DNA from: Ehretia macrophylla
Lineage: Eukaryota > Streptophyta > Magnoliopsida > Boraginales > Ehretiaceae
Assembly (NCBI GenBank): GCA_037974665.1
Contig: CM075765.1
Location: forward strand, 6,267,501 to 6,331,500
Reading direction: 5' to 3'
Length of the DNA stretch: 64,000 nt
The notes beneath the pieces were generated by a model. The model made no database searches. It was not told the origin of the DNA and saw only the letters and a program-made list of their open reading frames with translations. This document shows, one piece after another, positions 13,578 through 24,456 of this stretch; the first letter of the stretch is position 1; each line of letters opens with the position of its first letter. A program made the position numbers and the translations under genes.

Positions 13578-13590
13578 GGCTCTGATACCA
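13578..13590 (-). other. Primer-binding site, initiator-Met tRNA type
   Basis: On the minus strand this reads TGGTATCAGAGCC, the standard sequence complementary to the 3' end of plant initiator tRNA-Met, one base from the 5' LTR. It sets the orientation of the copia element. Confidence 0.9.
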
Positions 13591-13591
13591 A

Positions 13592-14008
13592 TGAAGAAAT
13601 TTAATACATAATTTGGATTCTTCATAAAACCATAAATCATACTAACCTCGTAGTAAATACGGAAGAAATCTCAGGAATTAGTCCTTGTTCGTTCCACCGT
13701 TAAACAGTCGCGAATCGGAGTTCTAAATACATGATTTAAAACTATGTTTTCACAACTTAAGAACCCCTTTTTGATTTTGATGTCTACGCACGATAGACAT
13801 GGTGAGAGAGTCTTTGAGAGCAGAGAGATAAAGGTTGAAGAAGACATCTATCTTCTTTTTTCTAACGTTAAGAAAAGAAACGTTGTTTTCTTTTTTTTTA
13901 TTTGGAAGTAGTAGAAAGTCGGATAACTTTCTACAACTTCCATTACCCATACTTAATGGGTCAAGTTGAGTCAATCCATATTGGGCGACCCAACCCCAAA
14001 ATCCAACA
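13592..14008 (-). repeat. 5' LTR of the copia element
   Basis: 417 bp, matching 5875-6289. It is followed on the minus strand by the primer-binding site and on the plus strand by the CAAGT target duplication. Confidence 0.9.
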
Positions 14009-14013
14009 CAAGT

Positions 14014-14240
14014 ATATACTGCAACTTCCATTCAATGTACACCAAGTATAAATACATATAGGAGCCTTTTAGTTTGATTACACTAGGACTCCTAAGTAAC
14101 ATAAAATTGCATTCAAACTTATGATAAGATAACACTAAAATCCCGCAGGTTTGTTGCGTTGGTTGCAAACTGAATTAGATAATGCTCTATCACAAACAAC
14201 ATGATAAGGATAAGAGGCTAAGACGAATTATGCCTTCATA
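14014..14240 (-). mobile_element. Continuation of the interrupted copia LTR
   Basis: The sequence after the CAAGT duplication should be the rest of the LTR that begins at 5839. The similar LTR at 3003-3115 shares words such as TTCA, GTACA and AAATACA in the same order. The outer edge is uncertain; no clear terminal CA was fixed. Confidence 0.5.
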
Positions 14241-14241
14241 C

Positions 14242-14586
14242 CAGGGGCGGAGTCAGTAATTTTTGTTAGTGGGGGCTAAAATTCATAATTTTTAAATTAT
14301 ACGAGTACTTTTTTTTTAGTGGGAGCTAATTAATTTTTTTTAACTAAAAAAACATAGATATCTAATTTTTTTTCAAAAAATATATAGAAATTTTAACATT
14401 TTTATGAGCCAGTGGGGGCTAAAATTCATAATTTTTAAACTATACGAGTACTTTTATTTTTTCAATGGAGGCTAATTAATTTTTTTTAACTAAAAATACA
14501 TAAATATTTAATTTTTAAAAAAAATATATATAAAAATTTTAACAATTTTATGAATTAGTGAGAATTGCAGCCTCTACTGACCCATC
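14242..14586. mobile_element. hAT-type MITE (CAGGGGCGGAG family)
   Basis: The left end is CAGGGGCGGAGTCAG and the right end is a decayed inverted copy near CTGACCCATCCGCTC. The interior has the GTGGGGGCTAAAATT and TTAATTAGCTCC-like words shared in inverted form with the clearer member at 21104-21434. It also repeats its own 'gggggctaaaattcataatttttaaa' block twice. The flanking duplication is imperfect. Confidence 0.7.
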
Positions 14587-15119
14587 CGCTCATACTATAA
14601 GAACACGATTTGCAAAGGAAAGACATAGTATGGATTTCTACAATTCCAGGAAGGAGTATCAGTTTTACTTTTTAGTGGTTTGTGCTTGAGTGTCAATAAG
14701 AAAAGAATTTTTCAATGATAGAAATCATACCATTCCCAATGAAATCACGCACTGTAATATCTTCATGGCGTGTCCATCGTATAGCATTTGTGTTTGTGAC
14801 GAGATTAAAAAAATAGCACATTTAGTCTTTATTATTTAAAAAAACAATTATTTTATTCTTATTATTTAAATTTTTTTAATTTTTTCTCTATTATGTCTCC
14901 AAAAATTTTAACTTCGTCCCTATTGTTTAAAATTTCTCAATTTCCTCCCTATTATGTTTCCAAAAGTTTTAATTTCGTCTCTATTATTTTTATGACAATT
15001 TTGTAATTTAATTTTTGATTTTAAAATTTATTTTTATTTATATAAATTACTTTTTAATTATTTTTTTAAATAATTTAACAATTTTTAAATTTTTAAAAAT
15101 TTATTAACTATTTTTTACA
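14587..15119. other. AT-rich non-coding spacer
   Basis: The region holds no recognisable gene. 14800-15100 is dominated by runs such as TTATTATTTAAA and TTTCGTCCCTATT, suggesting old repeat debris. Confidence 0.5.
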
Positions 15120-15429
15120 TTATTAATTTTTTCTAAAAAAATTAGCGACAGTTTGTAGACGATCTTATTTAGTGACGATTTGGTCACGCCCCTTATTAGC
15201 AACGATTTGTAGACAAACTTAATTGGTGATGGTTTGAAGATGATTTTTTCAATGATGTTTTGAAAACACTTTAGCGATGTTTATTGAACCATCGCTATTG
15301 GCGATGAATTGCAACGAAGTTTGATTTTTGCAACGATTAACTAGGCGACAACCAAGATTCGTCTCATGGTCGTTGCCATTTGAAAAAGGCAATGAAAAGG
15401 CGATAGTTTTGCGCAGAATTCTTGTAGTG
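15120..15429. mobile_element. End of a CACTA (EnSpm/CMC) DNA transposon
   Basis: The right edge reads TTCTTGTAGTG, the inverse of the canonical CACTACAAGAA terminus. Inside it lie repeated subterminal words of the type GCGACGATTTG, GCGATGATTT and TAGCGA, a hallmark of CACTA ends. No matching left terminus was found, so this is a truncated copy or one whose other end has decayed. Confidence 0.75.
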
Positions 15430-16468
15430 ATAAAGAGTAGAGAGTTTGTTGGAGGTTTTTTTTTACATATTTGCCTCCCTATAATGGCTTCGGTTGTTGG
15501 AGACAGTCTAAGCATTGTGTTTCATAGAAAAATTTCCACAAAATGCATTGAGGCATAGCAGTTGAATGGAAGGCAAAACCATGAGAAATATTAACATCAA
15601 TAATTCTTCTCATACTAGTGTACACGTGAAGCAAAATTTACAACAAAACCTCCTGTATTTACTAGAGAGAGTATGATTGATTAGACAGCTCAAGATAGTT
15701 TCTCACATTATCTTCGTCGGACTGAGAATAAATAGAATCAAATCAAAACAGCCCTGTCCAGCTACTGGCATTCTTTTTCATTCAGAAGACTCTAAACCAC
15801 AGAATCAAATGTTCTCAACTTCTTTGAAGTATATGATGCATAAGCTGACTTGATAGTGATTCATAATGATCAAAGGGATAACGCGTAAAATATGATTATT
15901 GTATATGCTAATGACTGACTAGTTAAGAGCTTATTTGTCCCACTGCACACTTCAATTCCTGTTAAGAACTTATTGTAAAATATGCTTATTCTGGTATAAC
16001 TTTTTACTTTTTAGTTTTTATACCTGTTCAAAAGATCCAGCCTTGCTTCATATGCTTACCCAGTGGACTATATTAGAAGGATACAACAGGATTACTTGTG
16101 ATGTACGAGTTGTTTATTTGCAATATCCTTTACATTTTTCTTCAAAAGAAACATAAAACTGATAGAATAAGGCTTTACACGGGGTTTAAGGGAGGTAGTT
16201 TTCTATCATTATGCCAAATGAGCTATTACAGTGTAAACTATATCTATTCAGAAACTCTACATACAGGGAAAACATAAACATTTATGCAAAGAAAATTTCC
16301 CCCCCGGAAGATGAAACAGCTTCCAAGTTTTAGCACAAAAATCTAATACACTCGAGTTTCCAAAGTAGCACATTTTTTTTGTCTCCTTGCGTCAAAATTG
16401 GAAAAAGAAATGTATGGCAATAATTTGAACATTATATGGGGTATCTAAACAAATGTCTCAACCCATAT
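15430..16468. other. Intergenic spacer and 3' flank of the GUX gene
   Basis: No coding features are recognisable. The part nearest 16469 should contain the 3' untranslated region and poly(A) site of the minus-strand gene, but I could not fix a convincing signal. Confidence 0.5.
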
Positions 16469-17499
16469 TCACAATGCAGAAAGAGATGCTGTGGTTATAG
16501 CAGGTGGTGTAGGGTTGAAAAATGAATCATCTGTCCAATTTGTCTCGCCCCAATGTTTTAACATGCCCTTCCAGTAACATAACTTGTCAATGCATTTCTT
16601 CAAACGCCTGTCCGTAATCTTGATTCTCCAATGTCCATCCACATAATTTTGCTTCTCTGCTTGCCTTCGATCCCACTCCAACTGTGCCTTCTGCTTAGAT
16701 CCTAGCAGACACAATTGCTGCAACTGCTCTGGCATTGCGTCATGCACCTTCCACCACCTATGGTGAGCAACGTCACTTGCAAACTCTTGCAGTATATCCA
16801 CATTCCAATTACAATCGTAGTCCCTGAAGCACAACCATGGCTTGTATCCCAGATAGTGAAGTACATACAGGACTGGAGGTTCAGCTCCAAAAAGTCGAAT
16901 CTTTTTCTGCTTCACTGCTTCTTCATCACCAATCCAGAAATGCTTCAAGAAGTTCATGTGCTTGGGTATCCGATGCCACCATGTAAATATTTCATTTAGA
17001 TAACCCTGGTCTCCGCCATTGTAGGATTCAATTTCGTTTATGTGTTCCATTAGGAGCTGAAATGTGCAATTTGACGGCTCTATCACCATTACTCCAGAGT
17101 TAAAAAGCGTTCCATTGTTCCCTGTTGCAGAGATCTCTGGCAGTCCGAATAAGAAATCTATATTTCTGAGTATAAGCAAGTCAGCATCAATAAAAATGAT
17201 TCTGTCATAATCTGTGAGTTGCCATAATCTGAACTTGCTGTAATTCCATTCGTTATAGGCATCTTTCTCAGCTTTAGGATTTCTTATTCTCTTGATTATC
17301 CGGGTTTTCCAACCTGCTGCTTCAAGTCCGCTCCTGTGATACTCACTTATTGTTTCATCTACCAGAATTACAAGGTCTCTGGTGGAACCTGCCATGCGGA
17401 TGCTTTGAGCTGCAACTATAGCTCCGCAAACATAGACATGAGCTGAATGCAGGATTGTAGCATAAGCCTCCCGGCGTCTTCTTCCTGAATAATCTTGTT
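16469..17499 (-). CDS. GUX: GUX exon 4 (catalytic GT8 domain and C-terminus)
   Basis: The acceptor is GATACCAG before 17499; the exon starts by completing a glutamate codon (phase 1) and runs EQDYSG...EAYATILHSAHVYVCGA to the stop after SLSAL. It carries all the diagnostic GT8 motifs, including the DAD metal-binding triad and the KPW block near the end of the catalytic fold. The C-terminal part (WKIRITD-like, CIDKLCYWKGMLKHWGETNWTDD) is also typical of this family. Confidence 0.95.
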
Positions 17500-20400
17500 C
17501 TGGTATCAATCAGTGGCTCGTTATTAGCAAAAGAATTTTCAGAGTTCAGATGCTAGTTACACACTTGGAGATCCAAAATAAGCAAAGAGAAAAAAGAATT
17601 TGATTGTTAAAATTCTCTTCAGTTATATCATTGTGACTCAAGTAGCAAGTAATACATTATTCCTTTCGACACATTTCCTGCAGTGAACCATTTTATTTTT
17701 CCCTTAAGGTTTTCAATGGTATTATTATGTATTCTCTCCCAAAATTGCAATTTGGTTGTAAGATAATACAGAGATCAAATTTTGTCTTATATTGTGATTC
17801 AAAGCTATCACTAATTTTATAAGCCCACTATTTTTAGGCGATATTTACCATTACGCGGAGGAATTTATGAATATGGAGCACGCAATGAGATAGAGAGACA
17901 AGTAGATTAAGAATAGGACAGTTAACTGACCTCTTGCTCCAAGTGGAAGCGCGAGTTCACATGAACCTACTGGAAGCTGAAGTTTTTCTCTTAGCGTATC
18001 CAAGTTTGGTTTGTACAGCCATGCATTACCTTCTCGTACAATAAGTTCCTTGCAAGTAAACAAATTTGGTATGGGAAAGCATTTGGAAACAAACAGCAAA
18101 TGCACAGGGTAATTGCCTTTAGCAGAAGCAGCTAAACCGGCAGCTGCTAGCTGCAGATGAAGCCGAGCAACATCTCTAGACCAGTTCCCTTCATTTCGAC
18201 AAGGAAGTTTGACAGCGATAAGATCAAGTCGTTTTCTAGGCACTTCAAGCTTTGGCAGGGAAGGACAACTGGGAACATCATCCTCCTGTTCTTCATCTAT
18301 CCATTCAGGGTACAAGGTTTCCCAAGTCACATTTTTCTCTGCATAATCTAGGCGCAGAACCGTGTGATTGACATTTGGAATGAGCTGCTTCCATTGGCTA
18401 ATCTCACTCTTATTAAAGTTAAGTAAGCCAACTCCATGAATTTTATTATTTATAGATAACTCTTGTACAACTTTAGAAATCTCATCCCAATTGATTACTA
18501 AATGTGATACATATCGGGGATCAGAACCGCCCCAGAACAACGACTTGACAAAATGTGTCCTGCATTAAACGTGTTATTCGCAAATCAGTAGATGAACTCT
18601 TTCCTTTTCTACACTATTTCTATCTTGTATAAGTTATGCAAGTGAAAGAAATCATGTGAAGCAGAACTTACAGGGAAAGAGAGTCGGATACACTATCATG
18701 ATGGCATATGGTTGGAGAAGAAAGAAATGTAAGAAAAGTGCCTAGTATGATTATAACTAGGACGAGTTTCAAAGGATGGAGCTTGCTTTTTGTGCTCTTA
18801 TCTTGGATGGGAATCCGGAAAGTCTTTTCGACATCTTTGTTCCTGGTTCCATTTGATCTTCTTCTGTATCCGTCATCACTAATAAACAGGACATTCCATT
18901 ATGTATTAGCTCAATACGATGAATTTAATGCGTTGTTTATTTGAAGATGAGAAGATATATAGCAATAAGACAAATTACATAAGAAACGAAATATGAATGC
19001 AGACGTGAATGACATCCGAGCCATTTGCAATTAGAAATGTATATGCAAATGACTATATTCTATACCTACGCTTAGAGGTGGTATTTGGGCCGAGCCGACA
19101 CAAGTCCAGTTCAGCCAAACACACGAAAATTCGGGTTTAGCTGAACTCGATTGAAATTAGGTTCGACTCGGCCCAACCCACCACATATAGGTGGGCAGAG
19201 ATAAGTCGTATATTTTTTGACCAAACCCATTTGTGCCTAAGCCCATTTGTGCTTAAGTTCAGCCCATAAACTCAGCCCAACCCAACTTGAACCTAGCACA
19301 AGCCCAGCTCAACCCATAAGCTCAGATGTTTGGAATCATTTTGCTTATTTGGAAGAACATGGGTATGTAATTTGTAATTATTGTGAACGTAAATATATAT
19401 TTTATCATCAATTTGGAACTGGAACGCTTGTAAAACATCTTGTATCTCAATACTCAAATATTCCAAACTATTTCAATTCTCAACTACCACCACCGCCACC
19501 ACTACCACAAGTAGGCCCAACACCCTCATAAGGAGCACTTATCCACCAACTTTCTTCAAACATTTATGTAATTTTTTTTTAATGTTTATTAGTAATGTAT
19601 TTGTGTCTCGTAAACTTGTAGTTTGTTAAGTAATGTTTTATCATTTATATTAATATTATCAATGGACAAAAATCATTTTGGTCCATGAGGTTTGGTATAA
19701 AGTTCAAATTGGTCCCTGAGGTTTGCAAAAAGATCAAATAGGTCTCTCCCATTATCTATGACTTAATAGTCAAAGATTTGACCAAATGAAAAGACTTAAA
19801 TGCCCTTGCTTTAGTAGTTGGAGATTTGGAGGGAAGGGAAAAAAAATATTAGGACTATGCAACAAGTATAACTATTTAAGCACCCAAGCTATTTTTTCTC
19901 ATCATTTGAAAACAAAATGAAAAAATAATAATAGATGAAAAAAATACAAATATTAAATGTGAAAAAATAATTCATATGTAACAAATTCCTCATCTATTAT
20001 TATTTTTTCTTTTTTGTTTTCAAATGACGAGGAATTCGTTACATGTGAATTATAGTGAATTTATTACAAGGTTATACATTCTATTGTCTAATATTGCACC
20101 TCAATATATTTTTCAAGTTAGTTAAAAGTCAGACAACATTTGTAGTTGGAGGACATATATCCAAAATTTAAGACTTTAAAAGCTTTAAAAGCCACAATTA
20201 GTGGCTACCCGATACTAAATTTAACTTTCGGGGACAAGGTAGTAGTTATAGATATACTTGACTTTCTCTTTAATTTATATTTAATTTTAGTCTATTATAA
20301 ATATTGAAAATTACAGACTATTCAGTCATAATATTTCTATAATCTGAAAATGATGAAGGAGATTACATAGTTGATCAAATAACAACCCAATCAACATTAC

Positions 20401-23400
20401 CAAAAGAAAAAAAAAATGTGTATTCTAAAAAAATTAAGAGCCAAACTCTTCTAAGTAGCAAGAATTTTGTTTTTGTCGTTGTTCTTTTTTTTTTTTTTTT
20501 GGGCGAGAAAGAGCATGAATTGAAAGTGAGAAAAGAAAAAAAAATGGCTTGTGTGCTTAAATAGTTGTGTCAGCTGCATAGTCCCAATCTTTTTTTTTTT
20601 TCATTTCCTCCAAATCTCCAACCACTAAAGAAAGGGCATTTAAGTCTTTTTATTTGGTCAAATCTTTGACTATTAAGTCATAGATAATGAGAGGAACCTA
20701 TTTGGTCTTTTAACAAATCTCAGGGACTAATTTGGGGTTTATACCAAACCTTAGGGACCAAAATAGTTTTTGCCCTATTATCAATCAACTTATATCTTCT
20801 TAATCGTTAAATTAACTTTTTTGTAAAAAAGTTAAGCTTAAGTTTTTTTCGTTATTAATCCAACTATCAAAATTCAAAACACACTAATCAACAAAAAAAA
20901 AATAGATGGGCTGGCCCAGCCTAGCTTGCGACTCTTGATAGCGGGCTCGTGGGCCGAGCTGGGTCTTATATTTCAAGAATTGAGCCCAGACCAACTCAGC
21001 TCACTAAACATATGTGTCTAGTCGGACACATTTTTCTTAACCCACGATTCGGTTGAGCCGTGCTGGACTGGCCCATTTGCCAGCTCTACCTACGCTGTAA
21101 AAGCAGGGGCGAAGCCACACTAGGGAAAGTGGGGGCTGCAGCCCCCACTGACCTTAGAATAACGTTAAATTTTTATTTTTTATTTAGGAAAAAAATTAAA
21201 ATATTTATCTATTTTTAGTTAAAAAAATTAATTAGCCCCTACTGAAAGAAAAAATGAAGTCATATAGTTGAAAAATTATAAAATTTTATTTATTTTTGAG
21301 GGAAAAAATTAAAAAAAATATATATTTTTAGTTAAAAAATTAATTAGTCCCCACTGAAAGAAAAAATGAAGTCATATAGTTGAAAAATTATTTATTTTAA
21401 CCCCCACTGATAAAAATTTCTGGCTCTGCCCCTATGTAGAAGTGCAGAGACGACAAGGTTTTGAATGAAGTAACTATGTTACATTAAGGCCAACACTTGG
21501 CACTGAGGAGGAAATGAATATTTGTTAAGTAACTACCTCATTCAAAAATTTAAATTATTTATTGTCTTTAACATGCTCCCACACATCCATGCGAGATTTG
21601 TCTTTGAGACTTGTACGTAGATAATTTTAATATTTTTAATAAGTGAGGGCAAAACTTGAACACAAGACTTTTTAATGCCTAAACTTTGATACTATGTTAA
21701 ATTATCACCTTGTATAAAAGTTTAACTATTTATTATTTTCAACATATATCATGTTCACTTGAAGCTTGTCTCAAGTAGACAAAGTGGACGCAATGAGATG
21801 GAATATTCAGATTTAACTCATGAAAGCAGGCAAATAAAATTTCCCCAAGCTCCCAGTGATTGCTCAACCTCTTATAATGTTTGCTTTGCAAAATCAGGAT
21901 GATTCTACCACCAGATCAAAGAAAGTAGAGGTAGATACATGAAGACAAGGCTAGCCATCTCACTGCGTGAACATGTTCTTGCTGGCCCTAATATGCTAGG
22001 AAATGCTAGGAGCCACAAATTTTATGAAACAATGGCTATTACAAGGCTAGCCAGCTGGTCTTAGGGATGGCAATGGGTATCTAATTATTTAAAATTGATG
22101 GGTAACCGTCTGATAAAAATCTGATAATAAAAATCGATGGGGAATCTGTTAGGGTTTGAGTTTTATAAAGAGAAAACGATGGGTAAACCGATAGATTTTG
22201 GTTTTTGACGTTAAAAAAAATTGAAATCCGAAACCCTATTATTAATTTAATAAAAAAAACTAACATATATATACACATTTAAAATAATAGAATACTAACT
22301 AAAATTGGTAAGTAAAATGATAAAAATTTGGACAAAACTTAATTAAAAAAAGTGAACTAAGCTCAATTAAAAGATATGGGTTAAGTCTATTAAACCAATA
22401 CTTATATTCTTAAGAATTATCATATTTACTTGTCAAAATAAAAGAAGAGACTTTCGCTTGAGAATGAGTTTCTCTTTGCATAACTTATTTATTTTGATTT
22501 TTGCTCATAAAATTATTATGTAATTTATTTCAAGTTTTATCATTGGCTTGAATTCTTTTATTTTTGATTTCTTTATATTTAAACTAATTTTTCTTACATT
22601 TTTTTAGATTTTGTTTTATTTAAACTAATTATTTTTTAGTTAAACGGTTACGATTACAGCTAACCAACAGTTTTTTAAATCCGTAACAGTTACGGTTAGG
22701 GATATTGGTTTTGAAAACTGCTAGATTTTGATTACGGTTATAATTATTGGTTTGCTAAATGGTTTTGATTATGATTTTGTCATTTTTCGTAGTTATCTGA
22801 ACCATTGTTATTTACCTGGTCCACAAAACTCTCACTATGCATAGAGTCAGGGAAGAGTCCGGCCTCCTTTTGGGTTTATTTTATAGAATTTTACCTTCCA
22901 TTTTTCGAGAGATAATTTTGACTACTCTAAACTATGATCTATAGATCACACAAAGATAACTTTGCTATAGCGCCAAAACTTTCTTTCAAAGAACAGAAGC
23001 ATGGAACTCATACTATATATAAATCTAGGAAAGGATCAAACCCGTTTTAAAATCTACTATGTCATACCTCGAATTTTAAATCGAAATTAGCTATGTTTAG
23101 TCTTTGCTTCTAAGGCAATATCTACACATTTTAAGATCCCCAGAATGTTAACCCTCCATTTCGGATGTGAGACTCCAAAAGATCGTAATCATAAAAAAAA
23201 ATTTACACATTTGACCAGTACTGACAGAGTTGATACAACTAAACTCAACTTCCACACACCAACTTCTTCAATGTCACTATTAACCCTCAGTGGACCTGTT
23301 GCATCATCACCTTGCATTGGACCACATTTTTCAACTCTTGCTCGAGGAATAACTACTACTTCTAACCTTAATGAAATTAATAAGTACCCCACCAAGTACT

Positions 23401-24074
23401 CCATGACACTTTCCTTTTTCTATTTATAATATCCCAAAAGTTGAAAATATTATTAACACCCCCAACCACCCCACCCCACCCCACCCCACCCGCATCCTAT
23501 CTTTCGATGTTTTTTCTTTTTTCTGTTCTTCAATGATCTCATTCAACAGTGAGCATATGGCCAAACTGAAAATGAATCAAGTGGCCTTCTCCTCAAACAA
23601 GTCTTTCTTAGAAACAACGAAAACATGAATCTAATGTTGAAAATGTTGTAGTATGACCACAAATGTCTGTCTATGTTGTATGATCACAAATGTCTGTCTA
23701 TGCCTTAGCATTTGATGTTTTGGCTTACATTAAAAATCATTACAGTTATTTGTTCCCTATTTACTGATCAACTCTAATAGCGGAATTGGGACTTCTCCAT
23801 GCCATAACTAAAGGTGAGTTCTCGTATAAAAGTGTTAAAAATTATGAGTTTCTATTATAAAATCAATTGGTGATCCCAAAATATATATCGATGATTTTAT
23901 ACGATAGCCTTGGAATTTATGATTTTTCAGCTTGAGAGGTTTTATCGTTCAACTCTCCTCCTCACATGTAGTCCGTTGATGTAGGGAAATTATTTTTAAA
24001 TAAAAGAAAGTTAAGAAACAGAAAGGAACGCACTGAAGAAGAAACACTCACATTGATCGTTGTCTAGCCTCCAT
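16469..24074 (-). CDS. GUX: Xylan glucuronosyltransferase, GUX/PGSIP family (GT8), four coding exons
   Basis: The product is a Golgi type II membrane enzyme that transfers glucuronic acid from UDP-GlcA to the xylan backbone in secondary walls. My exon model on the minus strand is 24074-24052, 18878-18672, 18559-17931 and 17499-16469. Lengths 23+207+629+1031 give 1890 nt, i.e. 629 residues plus stop; junction phases 2, 2 and 1 all agree with GT-AG introns. Residues 44-60 form the membrane anchor (LKLVLVIIILGTFLTFL). The GT8 domain lies mainly in the last exon: DAD metal site at 391-393, NSGVMVIEP, GGDQGYLNE at 448-456 and HYLGYKPW at 501-508. Length is close to Arabidopsis GUX proteins as I recall them. 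Intron 1 is 5.2 kb and full of transposons. No stop or frameshift interrupts the model. Which GUX paralogue it is cannot be decided, although similarity to GUX1 appears strong. Confidence 0.93.
17931..18559 (-). CDS. GUX: GUX exon 3 (stem and N-terminal lumenal domain)
   Basis: The acceptor TTTAATGCAG precedes 18559 and the donor GTCAGT follows 17931. It encodes THFVKSLFWGGSDPRY through NVTWETLYPEWIDEEQE, LPCRNEGNWSRDVARLHLQLAAAGLAA and LYKPNLDTLREKLQLPVGSCELALPLGAR. These blocks are strongly conserved in GUX proteins and absent from other GT8 families. Confidence 0.94.
18672..18878 (-). CDS. GUX: GUX exon 2 (cytosolic tail and membrane anchor)
   Basis: The acceptor is CCTGTTTATTAG before 18878 and the donor is GTAAGT after 18672. 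It encodes a basic tail (DDGYRRRSNGTRNKDVEKTFRIP) followed by a single hydrophobic segment. An in-frame stop just upstream and the lack of a usable ATG show that a further 5' exon must exist. Confidence 0.88.
19073..21088 (+). mobile_element. Non-autonomous hAT transposon with BED-finger remnant
   Basis: Terminal inverted repeats TAGAGGTGGTATTTGGGCC and, at the right end read inversely, TAGAGCTGGCAAATGGGCC are bounded by a perfect 8-bp duplication CCTACGCT (19065-19072 and 21089-21096). The left part encodes a short BED-type zinc-finger-like stretch, VWNHFAYLEEHGYVICNYC with a downstream GTGTLVKHL (19310-19450), the N-terminus expected of a hAT transposase. The catalytic part is absent. A MULE-type element is inserted within it. 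Confidence 0.9.
19664..20776. mobile_element. Mutator-like (MULE) non-autonomous element with long inverted repeats
   Basis: Both ends carry long inverted repeats of about 200 bp beginning GGACAAAAATCATTTTGGTCC on the left and ending ACCAAAATAGTTTTTGCCC on the right. TATTATCAAT occurs on both sides (19654-19663 and 20777-20786), matching the 9-10 bp duplication of Mutator elements. No transposase is present. The middle is itself an inverted repeat of about 45 bp. Confidence 0.88.
21104..21434. mobile_element. hAT-type MITE with 8-bp target duplication
   Basis: The ends are CAGGGGCGAAGCCA and TGGCTCTGCCCCTA, inverted copies of each other. The flanks TGTAAAAG (21096-21103) and TGTAGAAG (21435-21442) match at seven of eight positions. 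The interior holds two direct repeats around ATTAATTAG-CCC-ACTGAAAGAAAAAATGAAG. It belongs to the same family as 14242-14586. Confidence 0.87.
22062..22814. mobile_element. Probable hAT-like element (TAGGGATGGCAATGGG family)
   Basis: The left end TAGGGATGGCAATGGGTA is a common plant hAT-type terminus; the right end ACCATTGTTATTTA is a decayed inverse. Flanks GCTGGTCT and CCTGGTCC agree at six of eight positions. The interior is non-coding and AT-rich. Confidence 0.55.
23458..23493. repeat. CCCCA/CCCAC low-complexity run
   Basis: A short C-rich run of CCCCA units lies in otherwise AT-rich intron 1 of the GUX model. Confidence 0.85.
24052..24074 (-). CDS. GUX: GUX exon 1 (start codon, 23 coding bases)
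   Basis: An ATG at 24074 opens MEARQRS plus two bases, followed by donor GTGAGTG. The two leftover bases complete an isoleucine codon with the first base of exon 2, and the summed exon length becomes a whole number of codons. Very short first coding exons are compatible with this family, but the assignment rests on phase and splice sites only. Transcript data would settle it. Confidence 0.65.
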
Positions 24075-24393
24075 GGGACTTCAGTAAGCAACAATAAGAA
24101 TTCGTCTCAGTTTGACTGCAGTGAAGAAAGAATTATTCCGAACACTACAATGAAGAAATAAAAGTCATGGCTCAGACCACAGATAGTATCACAGCTACAC
24201 ACCGATGCTATAACACATTCATGTATTTATTATTGCAAGATTTCGAGAGAGACACGTTGCAAAGATCATGAAAAGCACAGAATAAAAGGCAGCCAAGATT
24301 GGAAATGGTTATAAAGGCAGTAAGATTACCATTTGCATTTCTGAATGGGAACCCACTAATATATATATACACACACACCTAATGGTACAGAGC

Positions 24394-24456
<63 letters not shown>

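Larger units (their letters stand above)
5875..14008 (-). mobile_element. Full-length, decayed Ty1/copia element with perfect 5-bp target duplication
   Basis: LTRs at 5875-6289 and 13592-14008 share TGAA...CCAACA ends and look about 92% identical by eye. CAAGT directly precedes (5870-5874) and follows (14009-14013) the element, a perfect 5-bp duplication. A primer site for initiator-Met tRNA abuts the right LTR, so the element reads on the minus strand. A gag region lies near 10.2-11.2 kb, with a zinc-knuckle-like stretch around 10.35 kb. A ribonuclease-H-like stretch of the pol end (TSYVFLLVNGTTLW) lies at 7726-7914. A 2.4-kb leader separates the LTR from gag. Coding parts carry many breaks. 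The LTR divergence suggests a few million years under usual plant rates. Confidence 0.9.
18879..24051 (-). other. GUX intron 1 (5173 bp) loaded with DNA transposons
   Basis: It runs from donor GTGAGTG (after 24052) to acceptor TTATTAG. It contains the hAT, MULE and MITE insertions listed separately. 21443-22053 and 22823-24051 are otherwise featureless, AT-rich sequence. The other introns are only 112 bp (18560-18671) and 431 bp (17500-17930), so the size of this one reflects insertion. Confidence 0.72.

Noticed and set aside
15249-15558. Overlapping 76- and 88-codon frames on opposite strands
   Set aside because: They cover the CACTA subterminal repeats and have no domain.
18708-18944. 78-codon plus-strand frame
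   Set aside because: It is the antisense shadow of GUX exon 2.
23145-23429. 94-codon plus-strand frame
   Set aside because: It lies within intron 1 of the GUX model and overlaps an equal-length frame on the other strand, with no recognisable domain.
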